This document shows, one piece after another, positions 24,701 to 36,900 of a stretch of 64,000 nt of DNA; positions within the stretch are counted from its first letter, which is position 1; each line of letters opens with the position of its first letter. The notes beneath the pieces are model-generated. The model had not been told where the DNA came from and made no database searches. It saw nothing but the letters and a program-made list of their open reading frames with translations. Origin of the DNA: Aporrectodea caliginosa (Eukaryota; Annelida; Clitellata; Crassiclitellata; Lumbricidae); NCBI GenBank assembly GCA_020284085.1, contig JACEVL010000431.1, positions 1-64,000 of the forward strand, in the 5' to 3' direction. A program made the position numbers and the translations under genes.

Positions 24701-27700
24701 AATTACTAATTGTATATAAATATGAACAACAAGACTTCTCTCTCTCACCCCTAGAGTTTCTGACCCTGCTCATGTTTTGTTTTCATCAGTTGTTGGGAAT
24801 TGTTGTCTTGTGGAATATTCTTTGGATAACATCTTCTAATTTGTATACTGCACGTCACTTATCTGTTCCTGGCCACAGGTCCCTCTGTTCAGTCAATCAG
24901 GGTGTTCTTCGTATCCCCAGGCACATTCCTCTACACTTCAGCACAGAAGCTTTGCTTTAATCAGTGCTGCGGCTTGGAACAACCCTTGTCATAAAACTAA
25001 TGGCGAGCTAGTCAGTCTATCCCCTTCTCTGTTTCGTGAGCTCCTGAAGTCTAGTTTGATTGAATGAGGGTTCTTGTTAGGTCGGAGCGCTACTGATGAG
25101 CAATTCCTTGCAGTTGTGCTTTACAAATACTCGTTGATGTTATTATGTTATGTTAAATGGTTGGTGTGCTCATTATGTCTGAGGAGGCATGGGGCACCAT
25201 CAGGACTGAAACCTATAAACAAATTTCTTCTTGGTGGAGCTTGAACTCTCAACCTTCACGTTACAGTCCAGCACACTAACCACTTGCCTATTGTGCATTC
25301 CATCATCGTCCTATAATTCTGTTTAATTTACCAAACTAACTAAGTGGGCCTCTATTCCTTCCTAAGCTTGCCTTTGTATCCGGGTAAACTGTATATGAGT
25401 TGTAGAACACAACATGGGACATTTGGGAACAATAGAACAAGAGATTTTGATGTAATGATGATGATAATGATGACGATGATGATGATAATTGCCATAAAAG
25501 TGTAGTAGCTTCACCTGAGCCTTCTGATTCTGAAGTAGTAGGGTCTTCATTGTCATTTTGAATGCTTGTACCGGAGTTGTTTTCACCTGTTTGAATATAA
25601 AAATCAGTAGCTAGAAAAACATGATGGCCATAAACCTAAGTGTCAATGTATTTTACTTTACTGTCTAAAATGTCATAGAAGAAGAAATTGCAGAACCCAT
25701 TTTGAATGATTTAACAAAATTTTATTCATATTTTATAGTCCTTCTTGAAATTCTACTAATACACACATTTTTCCAGTAATTTTATTTCTACCATGCACTT
25801 ATCATGTTATCATCATCTTTATAACTGACCAATCGACAACAATTCAAAACCAAAAAAGATTCCATCTCTCTTTCTCTGGTTCTTTTTTCTCTGGTTCATC
25901 AGATGGTTCTCTCAATTCTGATTTTTCAGTGCTTAGAGGCAAGGTCATGATCATTTGTCTGAATTATTGATTTAAAAACAAGTTTTATAAATATTTAAAA
26001 ACAACATTTTAAGTAGATAGCCTACACTCTACACGGCTCCTATGGCAGTCGTGTACGTATAGTTTATCTTCTCAATGAACTTTAAGCACCACTCAGATTA
26101 GCACAGGCAGCGTTTTGTGAAGTATATACAATAGGTCCTCTAGAACATGTCAAAGTAGCCCACTAGTAAATTAGTAGTAATAATAATAATAATATCTTTT
26201 CTTTAACAAAGCACCTGACAAACACACTGCGCTGTACATTGTACATGTTATGACAATTATGACAATCACAAGAACACAAATGACAGAAACAATTCACAAG
26301 AACAGACACAAATGACAGAAGACATAAATCTTAACTACTAACAGAACAGACAACCTGCAATACAAGACGCATAATAACAGCCTACAAAGCACATCCGCCT
26401 ACTAGTGCTTCTCGATCTCGGTACCTCTCGCTCTCTATGCCAGTGTGTTATCCAATGCGCTATCGGGCCCCCCCCATGACAGCCATTCATTACTTGATGT
26501 GATGCAATGTTCTACTCTGCCATTAGCCTATGCACCAAAACAGCAACTAATTTACATTAGGGCTACATTTATAGTTATACTGTACATACCACAGGGCTCC
26601 TGTAGATGTCAGTGAATTAGCAAAACTACAGGCGAATATGCAGTGAATAATTACAAGGACGAATACACTCTATTTATAGCACATCTCTAGCATGCAACTG
26701 CAACTAAATCCTAGCAGTGGTCGTCTAACTACGCAGACCTAATGGTATAGATCTAGGTCTACTGCAGAACAAAATTACCGCAATTATACTTCAGCACAGG
26801 CCTGTTTCATTTGTCTAGCCTAGCCAATTATATGCAATTAGTTGGTTCGGAGCAATAATCAATTAGTGGTGCGCTGGTGGTAGAACTAATATCATAGCGG
26901 AACAGAAGGAGGAAGAGGAAGAGGAGGACAAGGGAAGAGGAGGAGGATGTGAATTTCACCAATCATGTGAATTTTACTACCAGTGACTATTAAACTTTCC
27001 CATATTGAAGAAAAGTTGATTGTGCAGTACTACTGCTGCTGTATGATGTGCATCTCAGCCAAGGTATCTTTCAATCCAGCAACATGCCTCTCATGGTGGT
27101 TGTTAACATAGGGGCATAATAAATAAGTGACTGCCAGCATCAAGAATACTATTTGGTCATATATAAAAAAATGCACTATATAAATACCAATGATTGTGTG
27201 TATTTAACTGTTTGTAAAGTCAATCGGTTCAAAGATTCACTTTGAGCCCCTCAAGGAAAAGGAACCATGCAGCCTCTGCAAATTTAATACTGAAACAAAT
27301 AAATAAAAGCTGCTAGCCAGGCCTATGTAACAATGCAATAATTGACTAAATTCATTCAACTTTCATAATAATAAACATTGAGAACAAATGCAGATGAGTA
27401 TAGAATCCTGCAAATGCATGTGACATAATAGATACATAATTGACTCATAATTAATAATTAGCTGAACCTGTGTCTTTTGTATCTGCTGCCTGCACCTGTG
27501 GTTGACATGGTTCACACAGCTGTTGTTTCACTTCCAAGGTATCTGTCATAATATATTACATAATCAAATGATAACCATGACTAAACAATTTGTAGAGTTC
27601 TTATAAAATACCGACTACAATTTCTATTGTACGCCTTGGTCAGAGCCATTTAAACTGCTTAGCATGTTTCTGCCTTCAGCTTCTCTAATAAGTTGAATGG

Positions 27701-30001
27701 GTAAATAAATGGAATCGTAAACTCGAAGGTTCAGCGCCCACAAAAGCAGTCGCGGGAACCAGCTTATGCTAGGTGGTACCCAAGAATTTAAATCAAAAGA
27801 AAAGGATCTTAAATAAGCCTTCATAAGCAAGGCAAACTGTGATCCTATTCATTTTTCCTTCACCACTAGTTGAAGGCGTCATCTCACACATGAGATGTAG
27901 CCCAAGACAAAGCCTGAAATGCATCATCAGGAGGCGAACCAATGTAGCTCCCACACAGAAGCGTGGGACACACTATGCTCTAACCAATGATGAAACAAGA
28001 CAGAATTTAACAAGATAGGATTTATGGCAGAGGAATGTTTTGAAAAGGTCCAAGGCAGAAGGGCATGGTGAAATATAATGCACATGCTAAGAGCAAACAG
28101 GAGAGAAAGGAGAGAGAATAGTGAATTGAAAAAATAAAGAGAGAATGTTACCAAAATGCCACCTCTTGCCAGTTTACTAAAAAAACTAAAAGCAGACTTC
28201 TCAGCCAGAGTAGTTAAATTTGAGCAATTGAGAACAATCAGTTTAGCTATTTCCATTAATAGTCATCTGAACATTTCAAACATGATGAGCGAGTGATGCT
28301 TCACTTAGGCTTATGTACACATTCAATAATATCATAACACAAAACTTTCAAGCCCATAATATAAGTTCATCTGTAAAAAATACAGGCCATACAATTTTTA
28401 TTTCCTGAACAGGTACAATAATAAAGCCTATTAAAGGAAATTGCGAGATTCAGAACATACTACTTGCCCATATTTTGAACTTCTGGAACAGTTTCATTCT
28501 CTTTAAATTTCCGCAGCTTATTAGAGTCTTGCACTTCTACAAATAAACATAAATTACTAAAGATCAATTATGGATGAAAATATATTATAAAACACAGACA
28601 ATAGTGATGTCTGCATTTATTCAGTGCATTTCCTACGAGTCAACATCTGTTTTATTAAACCTACACCTGAACTGTAACACATAATCTGAGGTCTACCACA
28701 TACCAAGTATTTTTATGTTTGTGATATTATCTCAGAATCATGCCTAATTAAAGTGAATTCAGTCAATAAGGAAATAAGTATGTATATTCTTTATTGTTAT
28801 ACCAATTGCATATCTGCACTTTGGTGTACATACGTCTCGACAAAGTATAACATTACAAAGTATAACATTACAACAACTTACCATTGAGTTCACCAATTAC
28901 GTTGCTCTGTGCCAGAAATGTTTCTAGGTCAGTCTTTTTTAATTCCATTTGAAACCTAACTTCAGAACTTAGGAGATTAACAGTGGCCGATCGCTGCAAC
29001 TCATTGGACCTGGTTTCTAAGCAGTGTGCTGCATGGCAAATGTCAATGTCCGATCCTTCTATTGAGAGTCCATTGCAATAACTCAAATAGCTGTCCAAGC
29101 AAGAATATTTAAACATGACATCGCTCATCAGTATTTCAGTGTCCTTCAGTTTCTCTTTTGTCTTCATGTTCAACATAAACAACAGAGACTTTGCATCATC
29201 ATCAGCACGTTTCACAATTGTATCTCGAATATCAATTATTGCCTTTTCCAGCTGTGCCGTCTCCAGAAGTATAGTGGACTTTCCGTTTTCAAGCTCATCT
29301 TTCTTTTTCAACAAAATGTCTTTGTCAGGAGACAGTATGGCAATGCTCTGTTGAATCTGATAGCGAAACATTTGCGAGGCATCTGTAATCAGTTTTCTTT
29401 CGTGATTTAGGTGCTTCTCAATGTAGCACATGGCACAAAGAACTTGCATGCACTTTAGACAATACAAGTCAATGGGATGTTGCTTGTGGATATCACAGTA
29501 AATTAAAGTGCCTGGTTCGAGCTCAATTTTACGTTCTGAATTGTCCGAAATTGCTATCAACGTGTGTTTCCTATTTGACACATTTCTAATGTGAATGATG
29601 CAACATTTTGAACAAAGTCTTTCCTTACAATCAGTACAGTACATCTCAGCATTTGGTGGCGCCCCGCCTGTTGCTGAATCTTCACGACAAATGTCACAAG
29701 AACTATTCACGGCTGTGGTCGAATTAACAATCTGCATAGTTTCTTGCAGCCTCATCACGAAGAAATTTTTATGCAGACCTTCGACGCCGTTTTCAGGCAT
29801 TGGAAACTCACTTCTACACATAGGGCATGTTATCGCATTTCCAGTACATCTGCTTAACATCTCCTTCAGACACTTTAGACAGAAGGAATGAATACATGGC
29901 AACATTCGTGCATCTTCGAAAACATCTCTACAGACGCTACACTCGAGTATGTCGTTTAGACTTTCCTGAATGCGCTTTAAATTCCCTTCAATTAAAGACA
30001 T
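21793..30001 (-). CDS. TRIM-family E3 ubiquitin ligase with C-terminal NHL-like beta-propeller
   Basis: Seven coding exons, read on the minus strand: 30001-28882, 28536-28468, 27542-27468, 25586-25515, 24689-24534, 23618-23550 and 22619-21793. Together they encode 795 residues. Exon 1 gives a RING (C21, C24, C36, H38, C41, C44, C59, C62), B-box 1 from about 102, B-box 2 from about 167 (CDIH...CLKC...CAMC...H..H) and a coiled coil to about 300. The last exon encodes about 275 residues of NHL-like propeller, with repeats such as GNFVISHGL, CQVDVNGTV and GSILVVDQCRGRVVQL. Every internal junction is phase 1. Intron 2 would use a GC donor (ATGG|GCAAGT). TRIM-NHL proteins ubiquitinate targets or bind RNA; no substrate can be inferred here. 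The acidic, Ser-rich linker exons replace the filamin domain of many TRIM-NHL proteins. Confidence 0.85.
22693..22729. other. Perfect GATC-rich hairpin upstream of TRIM exon 7
   Basis: Arms AGGCGATCGA (22693-22702) and TCGATCGCCT (22720-22729) pair perfectly around a 17-base loop. In transcript orientation it ends 73 bases before the acceptor of the propeller exon. Confidence 0.7.
22827..22880 (+). repeat. (CAGA)n tract in TRIM intron 6
   Basis: Two CAGA runs separated by GATAGA. Confidence 0.95.
24795..25145 (+). mobile_element. LINE 3' fragment in TRIM intron 4
   Basis: The reading ARHLSVPGHRSLCSVNQG, followed after frame breaks by a typical terminal retrotransposon segment (WN-like, then PSLFRELLKSSL-like), marks the C-terminal end of a LINE reverse transcriptase. 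The 3' end has 'gtgctttacaaatactcg', the usual tail of such elements. It is decayed and 5'-truncated. Confidence 0.6.
25195..25305 (-). mobile_element. SINE family C fragment
   Basis: The minus strand has a tRNA-like head with 'taaccacttgcc' and 'gttgagagttcaagctcc' in reverse orientation. It resembles 11540-11755. Confidence 0.55.
26176..26470 (-). mobile_element. tRNA-derived SINE family A in TRIM intron 3
   Basis: On the minus strand the element starts with ggcccgatagcgcattgg (A-box-like), has the diagnostic core shared with 2448-2652 (for example 'gtctgttctgttagtagtta') and ends in an ATT-rich tail near 26176. Confidence 0.85.
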
Positions 30002-30995
30002 TTCAAACGTAGCAAGATTGCTTTCGCTTCCGAAGGCAGAACGAAGATCTTAACGAAATGCTAGGCCTATCTCCCTCGTGCTTTCATCGAGTTTGAAAAC
30101 TTCTTCTTGTTCAAACAAACACGTGAGACAAAAATTGTAACGAAACTCTGCTTAAACGATATTGTGATTAAGATTAATCAGTCCATACTCCCTTTAATAA
30201 CAAAAGCATTTTCCGTTAGACATTCAGAGCTATGCGGGAGCGGGGTATTAGGCACGTGCACACTTAGCCCAAAAAGGGAAATTCCTGTTTCTGGATTTTA
30301 CAACACAGGCTACTTTGCGCCATCTGACAACCTGTCTGTGGTATTACCAGATCCGGCTACAGCCTGTATCTGGTAATACCACAGATATTCCCGCAAGATA
30401 TTTGAGAACGCTGACTCATCAGCAACCGGGTAACGAAGAAAGCTCATAGTTCATGAGCTGGAGTTCATATTTAATTATCTTGATTAAGATATTGTGAGCA
30501 GTTTATTCTTCAGCTTGGCACTTAGACCAAAGATGTTAGAGTCGTAGACTCTAAAATCTTTGCTTAGACTGTTAGCGATATTTTGTTAAAAACCAAAAGG
30601 AAATAGCCTTAGTTCAAATTCAGCGCTCATGAAAATGCTGGTGCCATGCGTTTAGCTTTAAATGACGCTTTAGAGTTTAGAATATTATGGAGTTCACGAT
30701 TACGATTGCGATGTCGCTTAACTGATTTAATCGCATTATTTAGTGCAAAGTAAAAATCAGTAGGCCTAGGCCTACATTCCTGAAAGCTGATTTGTCTGTC
30801 AAGAACAAGAAAGTTTTCACATGATAAATAAATTTATCCTAAACCACCATTTGTTTTTGGTTTCGATCTGAATTTTAAAAATAACTGCGCTATAATATTT
30901 AAAGCAGCTTATCAGACTCTGGAAAGAACGCTGAAAGCAAGTTCTGTTAAAATCGTTTTTGCAGAATTTTCGAATTTTGTTTCAAATTTCGAAAA
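30002..30995. promoter_or_regulatory. Divergent intergenic region between TRIM and PDIA3-like genes
   Basis: This 994-bp interval separates two start codons that point away from each other, so it should contain both 5'UTRs and promoters. Two strong inverted repeats lie inside: 30335-30352 with 30368-30385 (18 bp, perfect) and 30529-30543 with 30547-30561 (14 of 15). I see no clear TATA box in a convincing place. Confidence 0.55.
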
Positions 30996-33900
30996 ATGCC
31001 GACTATTAAATCTCATATCGCTTTCTTTTGGAACGTTTTGTTCCTTTTATCGGTGTTTGGTGATTTGGCAGAGGCCGAAGTTGTTCAGTTAACTGATGTG
31101 GATTTTGAGCAGATGATAGAAGAACGCGATCTGACCCTCGTCAACTTCTACGCTTCTGAAGCGTAAGAATAATTAAATAATATGTCATTATTATTATTAT
31201 TTCATTATTATTATTATGTCATGTGTCAGTTGAGTTCTAAGTTAACCACAGTTGGTGCACTGGTGATCAGCTGAAGCTTCATGAAAAATAACACTTAGAT
31301 TGGTTGTCAAAAAGTAACGATTTTACAAGCAGAGTTTGGTCTGATTTCAGTGGTGTCCTTTAAACAAGAGCGATCGAGTAGCGAACGTAGATTAATTATG
31401 TTAAAGATCTAGAAGAGTGTTAATTTTCTAGTGCAATGATGTGCGTGTATTTTGTTGGAGAAGTTATACACTTGTAGTGTGCTCTGCACTCTCAGGAAGT
31501 AACCAATAGAATTATGACTTGTGCTAAAAAATAATTTAATGTATGCCTTTTTGCTTTCTATAGGGATTCTATAGTGCTGTTTTGCTGATGCACTGTCAAT
31601 AAGGGCTTCTGTTTTAAAGTAGGGCCCAATTACGGAAGGGCAAACATATTTCAGCGTAGAAGAAGAAGCTGGCTTAACACTTTAACGACGACTTTCTACT
31701 AAACTGCATGGAAAACTATTCCAGCTCAGGCCTCGGCGTTAAAAGGGTTACACTGGCTGAAGATAACAGCTATGGGTATGAAGTGTTAGCAACTTAATTT
31801 TCTTAGCCTTGGCATATGAGAGCAGGTGGCCAGTCCAGTCCAGTCCCTCGCCATCTCATCTTCCTACTGACAGTGTATGATCAGTGTATTCATTTTTGCT
31901 GAGTTGTCTAGGGGTTGCAGGTGAAATCTCAAAACAAATTTTGCCCTGGCAAGGATTTGAACCCCATACCTCTCAGTTTACAGTCCAGCATGCTAACCAT
32001 TAGACTAGAGCACACGCCCATATCACAGTTGAGATTGGATTATTTAAAAACCTTAACTGTAGTGAAAGCATGTTTTGTAATGGCTCTTTCATGTGTTCAA
32101 ATGTAGTCATAATTATTGCACTGGGTTTGTGTTTATTATTCTTGTTGTAGTTGTGATGATTGTTCTGCCCTTGCTCCTCAGTTCTCAGAGGCAGCCGTCA
32201 TTCTAAAGAGCAGTAAGCCAACTGCCATGCTTGCTGATGTGAGTAATAGCAATTTAATATAATTGATTTTAAGTGGTTTGAACTCATGCTATCTGTGTTA
32301 GAGCCAAGTGCTTCAAGTGAACTTGAAGGGCTTAATAGCCTATGGCTTCTTTGATAAGCTGTGATAGGGTCCACTGAGACACTTATTATTCAAACCATTT
32401 CAATAGTAAGTAAGTAAGTATATTCTTTATTAACCAATTGCTACATAAAGACTGGAAGCCATCATCAAGTCTAAAACTGTTGTAGGCTACTGAAGAATTT
32501 CAGCCATAATGTTCGTTTGGGTTCTTAAATAATTAATTTATACGTGTACATTAGGTTTCTTTTGCTTCTCCTTCTGACCAATGTCCAGTCAATACCTTCT
32601 CAACCTTCTTCATAGTTCAAATCCGTGTAACCCTGCCGAGTCGCTCAGGACTCTGTCACCTGGGAACCAGACTTGGACCTCCACTTGGTTTTTCCAGACA
32701 ACACCTCTGGCACGGTGTATCGCTCGTGAACAGGCCTGTGTCCTGCACTTAGCTTTTAAGTAGCGTTTTAGAAATTTCAATCTTACCATTATGAGTAACC
32801 TAAAATTATTTCAGTAGCTATGCAATATCAATTACGATTACAGTTGCTGAAATTATGCAGGAGCTGTATGTTGTGTTTTAGATTGATTGCAGTGCTGAAG
32901 GTAAGGTGATCTGCAAGGCCTACCGCATAAGCACTTACCCAACAATGCTAGGATTCCGAAGAGGAGAGATAGCATTCGTTTATAATGGACAAGAAACTTC
33001 GAGTGAGTGCACGAATAGTTATTTTTCATTATTATATTAATTTATTATTACTTAATAGTTAATAAGTGCCACTATCTAATGAACAATCATCAGTTGATGG
33101 CACTGAGCAATTGCAAGTAATGGACTTGCTCTATAGGTCTCTACACAGTAACCATCTCGGGGAGAAGGTTCAAACTCCATGTTACAGTGTGAACACTAAC
33201 GAATCGACTACCTAAGTACTGTTATGGTAATGGTAATTGAAAATTTATATAGCGCCACTAAAAGAGAGGATTGTCAGAGGTGCTTTAACCATTCTGTAGA
33301 TGATTTTTTTCTGAAAAAGATGGGTGAAAGATTCATGACCAGTGAATTCAATTATGATACAAAGATTACAGGAAGTTTTTATGTGCTCAGTTTTAGTTCA
33401 TTCATTCATAGCAGGTTTACAGTTACCCTTGAAGATGTCTGATCAGAGAGGCTCCCAGGGAGTCCCACCCTATCCCTATCAAAAGAAAACACTTCCTTTA
33501 TGATGTACAAAGCTGACAATAATGATAATTAGTGATGGTGAAGATTATTGTGGTGATGATGATGATAAAGATGATGACTATCATGAGGAATTATGATGAT
33601 GACTGGATCATATTGATTATTATGGTGGTTACGATGATTATTGATTAAGATGATCTTTCAGGGGCACGGTGTAAATGTTCAGTTACAATAATGGTAATTA
33701 TAGCGCTGGTTGTGCTGATGATCAAGGTGATCATTATGATGATGACTGCATTTTGTTGATGAGTATGATGATAATATAAATAATTGTGATGCTGGTGATC
33801 ATAATGATGATGTATTAAAGATGGTCAATGATTAAGACATTGGTCATGTGATGTTCTTGTGTTCTGTCTTGCAGGTGGGATAGTTCAGTACATCCTGTCT

Positions 33901-36900
33901 CAGCCTGATCCTTTCATTACAGAACTGCAGAATATGCAAGATCTGAATGAATACTTGCTGGAACTTGATCCAAGTGTCATTGGTCTGTATTAAATTCTTA
34001 TCCTTCATTATTTATTACTTAAATTATAAACATTTAAATGTATAATAGATCAAAAACTCTTCTTGTATACACTTCAATACAATTCAAATTCTGATATAAC
34101 ATGGATAATTGGATATATGAGTATGTTGGCTTTTTGAGTACAAAATGAGTACATTGACTGTACACTGTCAGTGGGACAATCAGGCAGTGACCATGTATGT
34201 TACTTTTTGTGGGGCTTAGCGCACTGGGAGCTCTTCTGAACGGTTCACCCTACCAGAGGCGCTTTACAAATGCTTAAATACGATATGATACGATGTATGC
34301 TGAGTTTTGAAAAGTGAAGTCGCTTAAACTTTGCAGCCATGGCTACCTCTGCCACTTAACTAAATAAATTGTGATCTGTAATTCGGGTAGTTCTTCTCGT
34401 GACTTTTGAAGTATCCTGTCTTGTAGGATTTTTCCAAGAACTCAACACAGAGGAGGCTGTTGTCTTTGAGAAAGCGGCTGCGTTACTCAGCGATCGTTAT
34501 AGGTTTGCGCTGTGCCAGTCAGCAGAGATTCTGAAGGAATACAGATACAAAAAGTTTGTCAAATGATTTTCTTCAATGGCCATGGATATGTTGCATGACT
34601 GAAAGCCAAACTTCGTATTGGGCTGTATGTATGTATGCATGTTTGTATGCATGTATGTATCAAGACACTGAATGCACCACATGTTAAGTACTTCACAAAG
34701 GGGCTGAGCTGTACAGAGCAGGACAGAGCTAAATTTCAGGACAAATTCAGTGCAGTGAGGAACTCTGTGGATGCGTAAGTTGGCTTTAAGGTATGATCTC
34801 TATGGTTCGCACATTTCTACATGTTGACGATATCTACTGTCAGCTTTTGCACTGCCTACTGCCTCATGTAATGGTCAACACATGTTAAACCAGTCAGCCA
34901 CATCATGAAGTACATGATAATGCTGATGAAGATGATGCTTGTTACTGCTGTCATAATGTGAGACACAATGAGCAGTCGCAGAATGTGACTAAGGTAGTGT
35001 CTTTGCAAGCATGTAAAGAATTCTAAACTACAGAAAACATAGCGTATATTTGTCACTTCCACTGAGTCCCCAGTAAACATGTTAAAAGCAACTGGGAAAC
35101 TAATGTAGTTCGTGGTTAAAGTGTTAAACAGCAGCAGACATGTAGCATTCTGTAATGTTTGAAGCCTCTTGGAAATATGTTAGCACCTGCTTTAAAACCC
35201 TGTTGGGTTGGTATTCCAACCAATATTGGCCATCTCTATGTGAAAAAGACCGCTTAGTCAAAGCCAGGTCCTGTGTAAGCAAGCAACTAACTGAACTAAG
35301 TAAGCAAGTAAGTAAACTTATTTGCACTAGACCATGGCCCACACTTTAAAGCAGCTTTGAATATCTCTTTGGTTCTGGTGTTAATTTCATCAGTCATAGC
35401 TCCTGGCAGAATTGAGGCAATCACCAATCAAACACTGACAGAAAATAATACTATAGAAGAATTGAATTAGGGTGGTCTTGAGGTAAGTTGCAAGCAAGTA
35501 CTTAGTCACTGTGTACTTGTAGAAAGTGTGAGGCTAGTTTCAGTGTAAACCTGTTTACTTTGTAAATAAGTACTGACTTATGCTTTTACTTTGAAAATAA
35601 ATATTGACTGATGCTTTTTGTATCAGGTACCAGTGATTAACAAATTATAATATGAGCTGGTTTCCACAACTTAGCTTCCATCAGTGCTGAAGAAATCCTG
35701 AGGGTTTATAATAAGAAAGGAATCGGTAGTAAATACAGTGTGTGACCTATTTGATTTTTGTGGCATATTCACTGCCGTCATTTATAGGCTGTCTGCTTTG
35801 TTCTTGATTTTGTAGTGATATCGTCATATTTCAGTCAGACTGGATGGCAAATGAGTTAGAACCGTCGCAACTCAAATATGCCGACCAACCCTTAGCATCA
35901 AGCCTCGTGCCTTGGATCAAGAGCAACATGTTAGCACTCACTCATTCAGCCTGCTTTTCTTTCAGTTTGTTATACCCACCATGTAAAGAGATTTTTTAAA
36001 TCCTTGATGTATTATTTAATTGCATTTATTTTGAAGAATGCACTGTACAAAAGCAGGTTAATGCATGGCTAGTTTCAGTAGTTTTGGGTTTCTTTGAGTT
36101 TTCTAACAGAAATTTTTTAATATGTAACTTATTAATTTAAGTTATTAATTTAAGTTTTTAATTTAAGTTATTACTTTAGGTATAAGAAATTAGAATCCAA
36201 CGCCTGACCAAACTGTAGGAAATGGCTTATCAGTTTAAAATTGTCTTTGGTCATGAACCACATAATTATAAATGCCTTAAATTTTATGCTAAATGCATGG
36301 AAAACTGTTACTGTGTAGCGACCCTGAGCTCAGTGCCATCAATTGATGCCTGGTAATTCTGGTAGTAGCATTTAATAAATGCATAGTCAAAATAAGAATA
36401 ATAATGGTGCATGCATCTTAGATTACTCTCATTGAGTGATATATACTGATATAGGGGCCTACCGCTGGTAATTAGTGCCGTCAAAACTGAGTTACATTGT
36501 ATGCAATATCATATTATGTCAAATGTTACATTGAGTGAAGTAGAACAATAGTCTACAAATGATGTGTGTTTTAAATGCTTTTGTTGTTAGTTTTGGATTG
36601 GCTGGACTACGAACAAGGGACAACATGGAGGAGTTTGAAAACCCTCTAATTGTTGCCTACTATGACATCGACTTTGTCAAGAAAGCACAACAAACACAGT
36701 TCTGGAGAAACAGGTAAAAGAGAAATTTCACTTTGTGTATATTTATGTAGCTATGTGTTTATGTATTTGTAATGTATTTAAAATGGTCGAAGGCATTATT
36801 TATAATGAAATTAGAAACCATAGCCTTCCAATCAGATCATTTAGATAAGACTTGATGTTATAATTTGTAACAAGTAATAGTTTCAGTTTAACTTCAGTTT

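Noticed and set aside
27927..28256. 109-codon minus-strand ORF within TRIM intron 2
   Set aside because: Hydrophobic T-rich frame with no homology that I recognise and no phase-compatible splice sites; probably intronic repeat.
35386..35482. Alternative exon for the PDIA3-like gene (ending in GAG|GTAAGT)
   Set aside because: The donor is excellent, but the only open frame has a TAG before it and the phases do not fit exon 7. The 48-base exon at 34727-34774 fits phase and family length.
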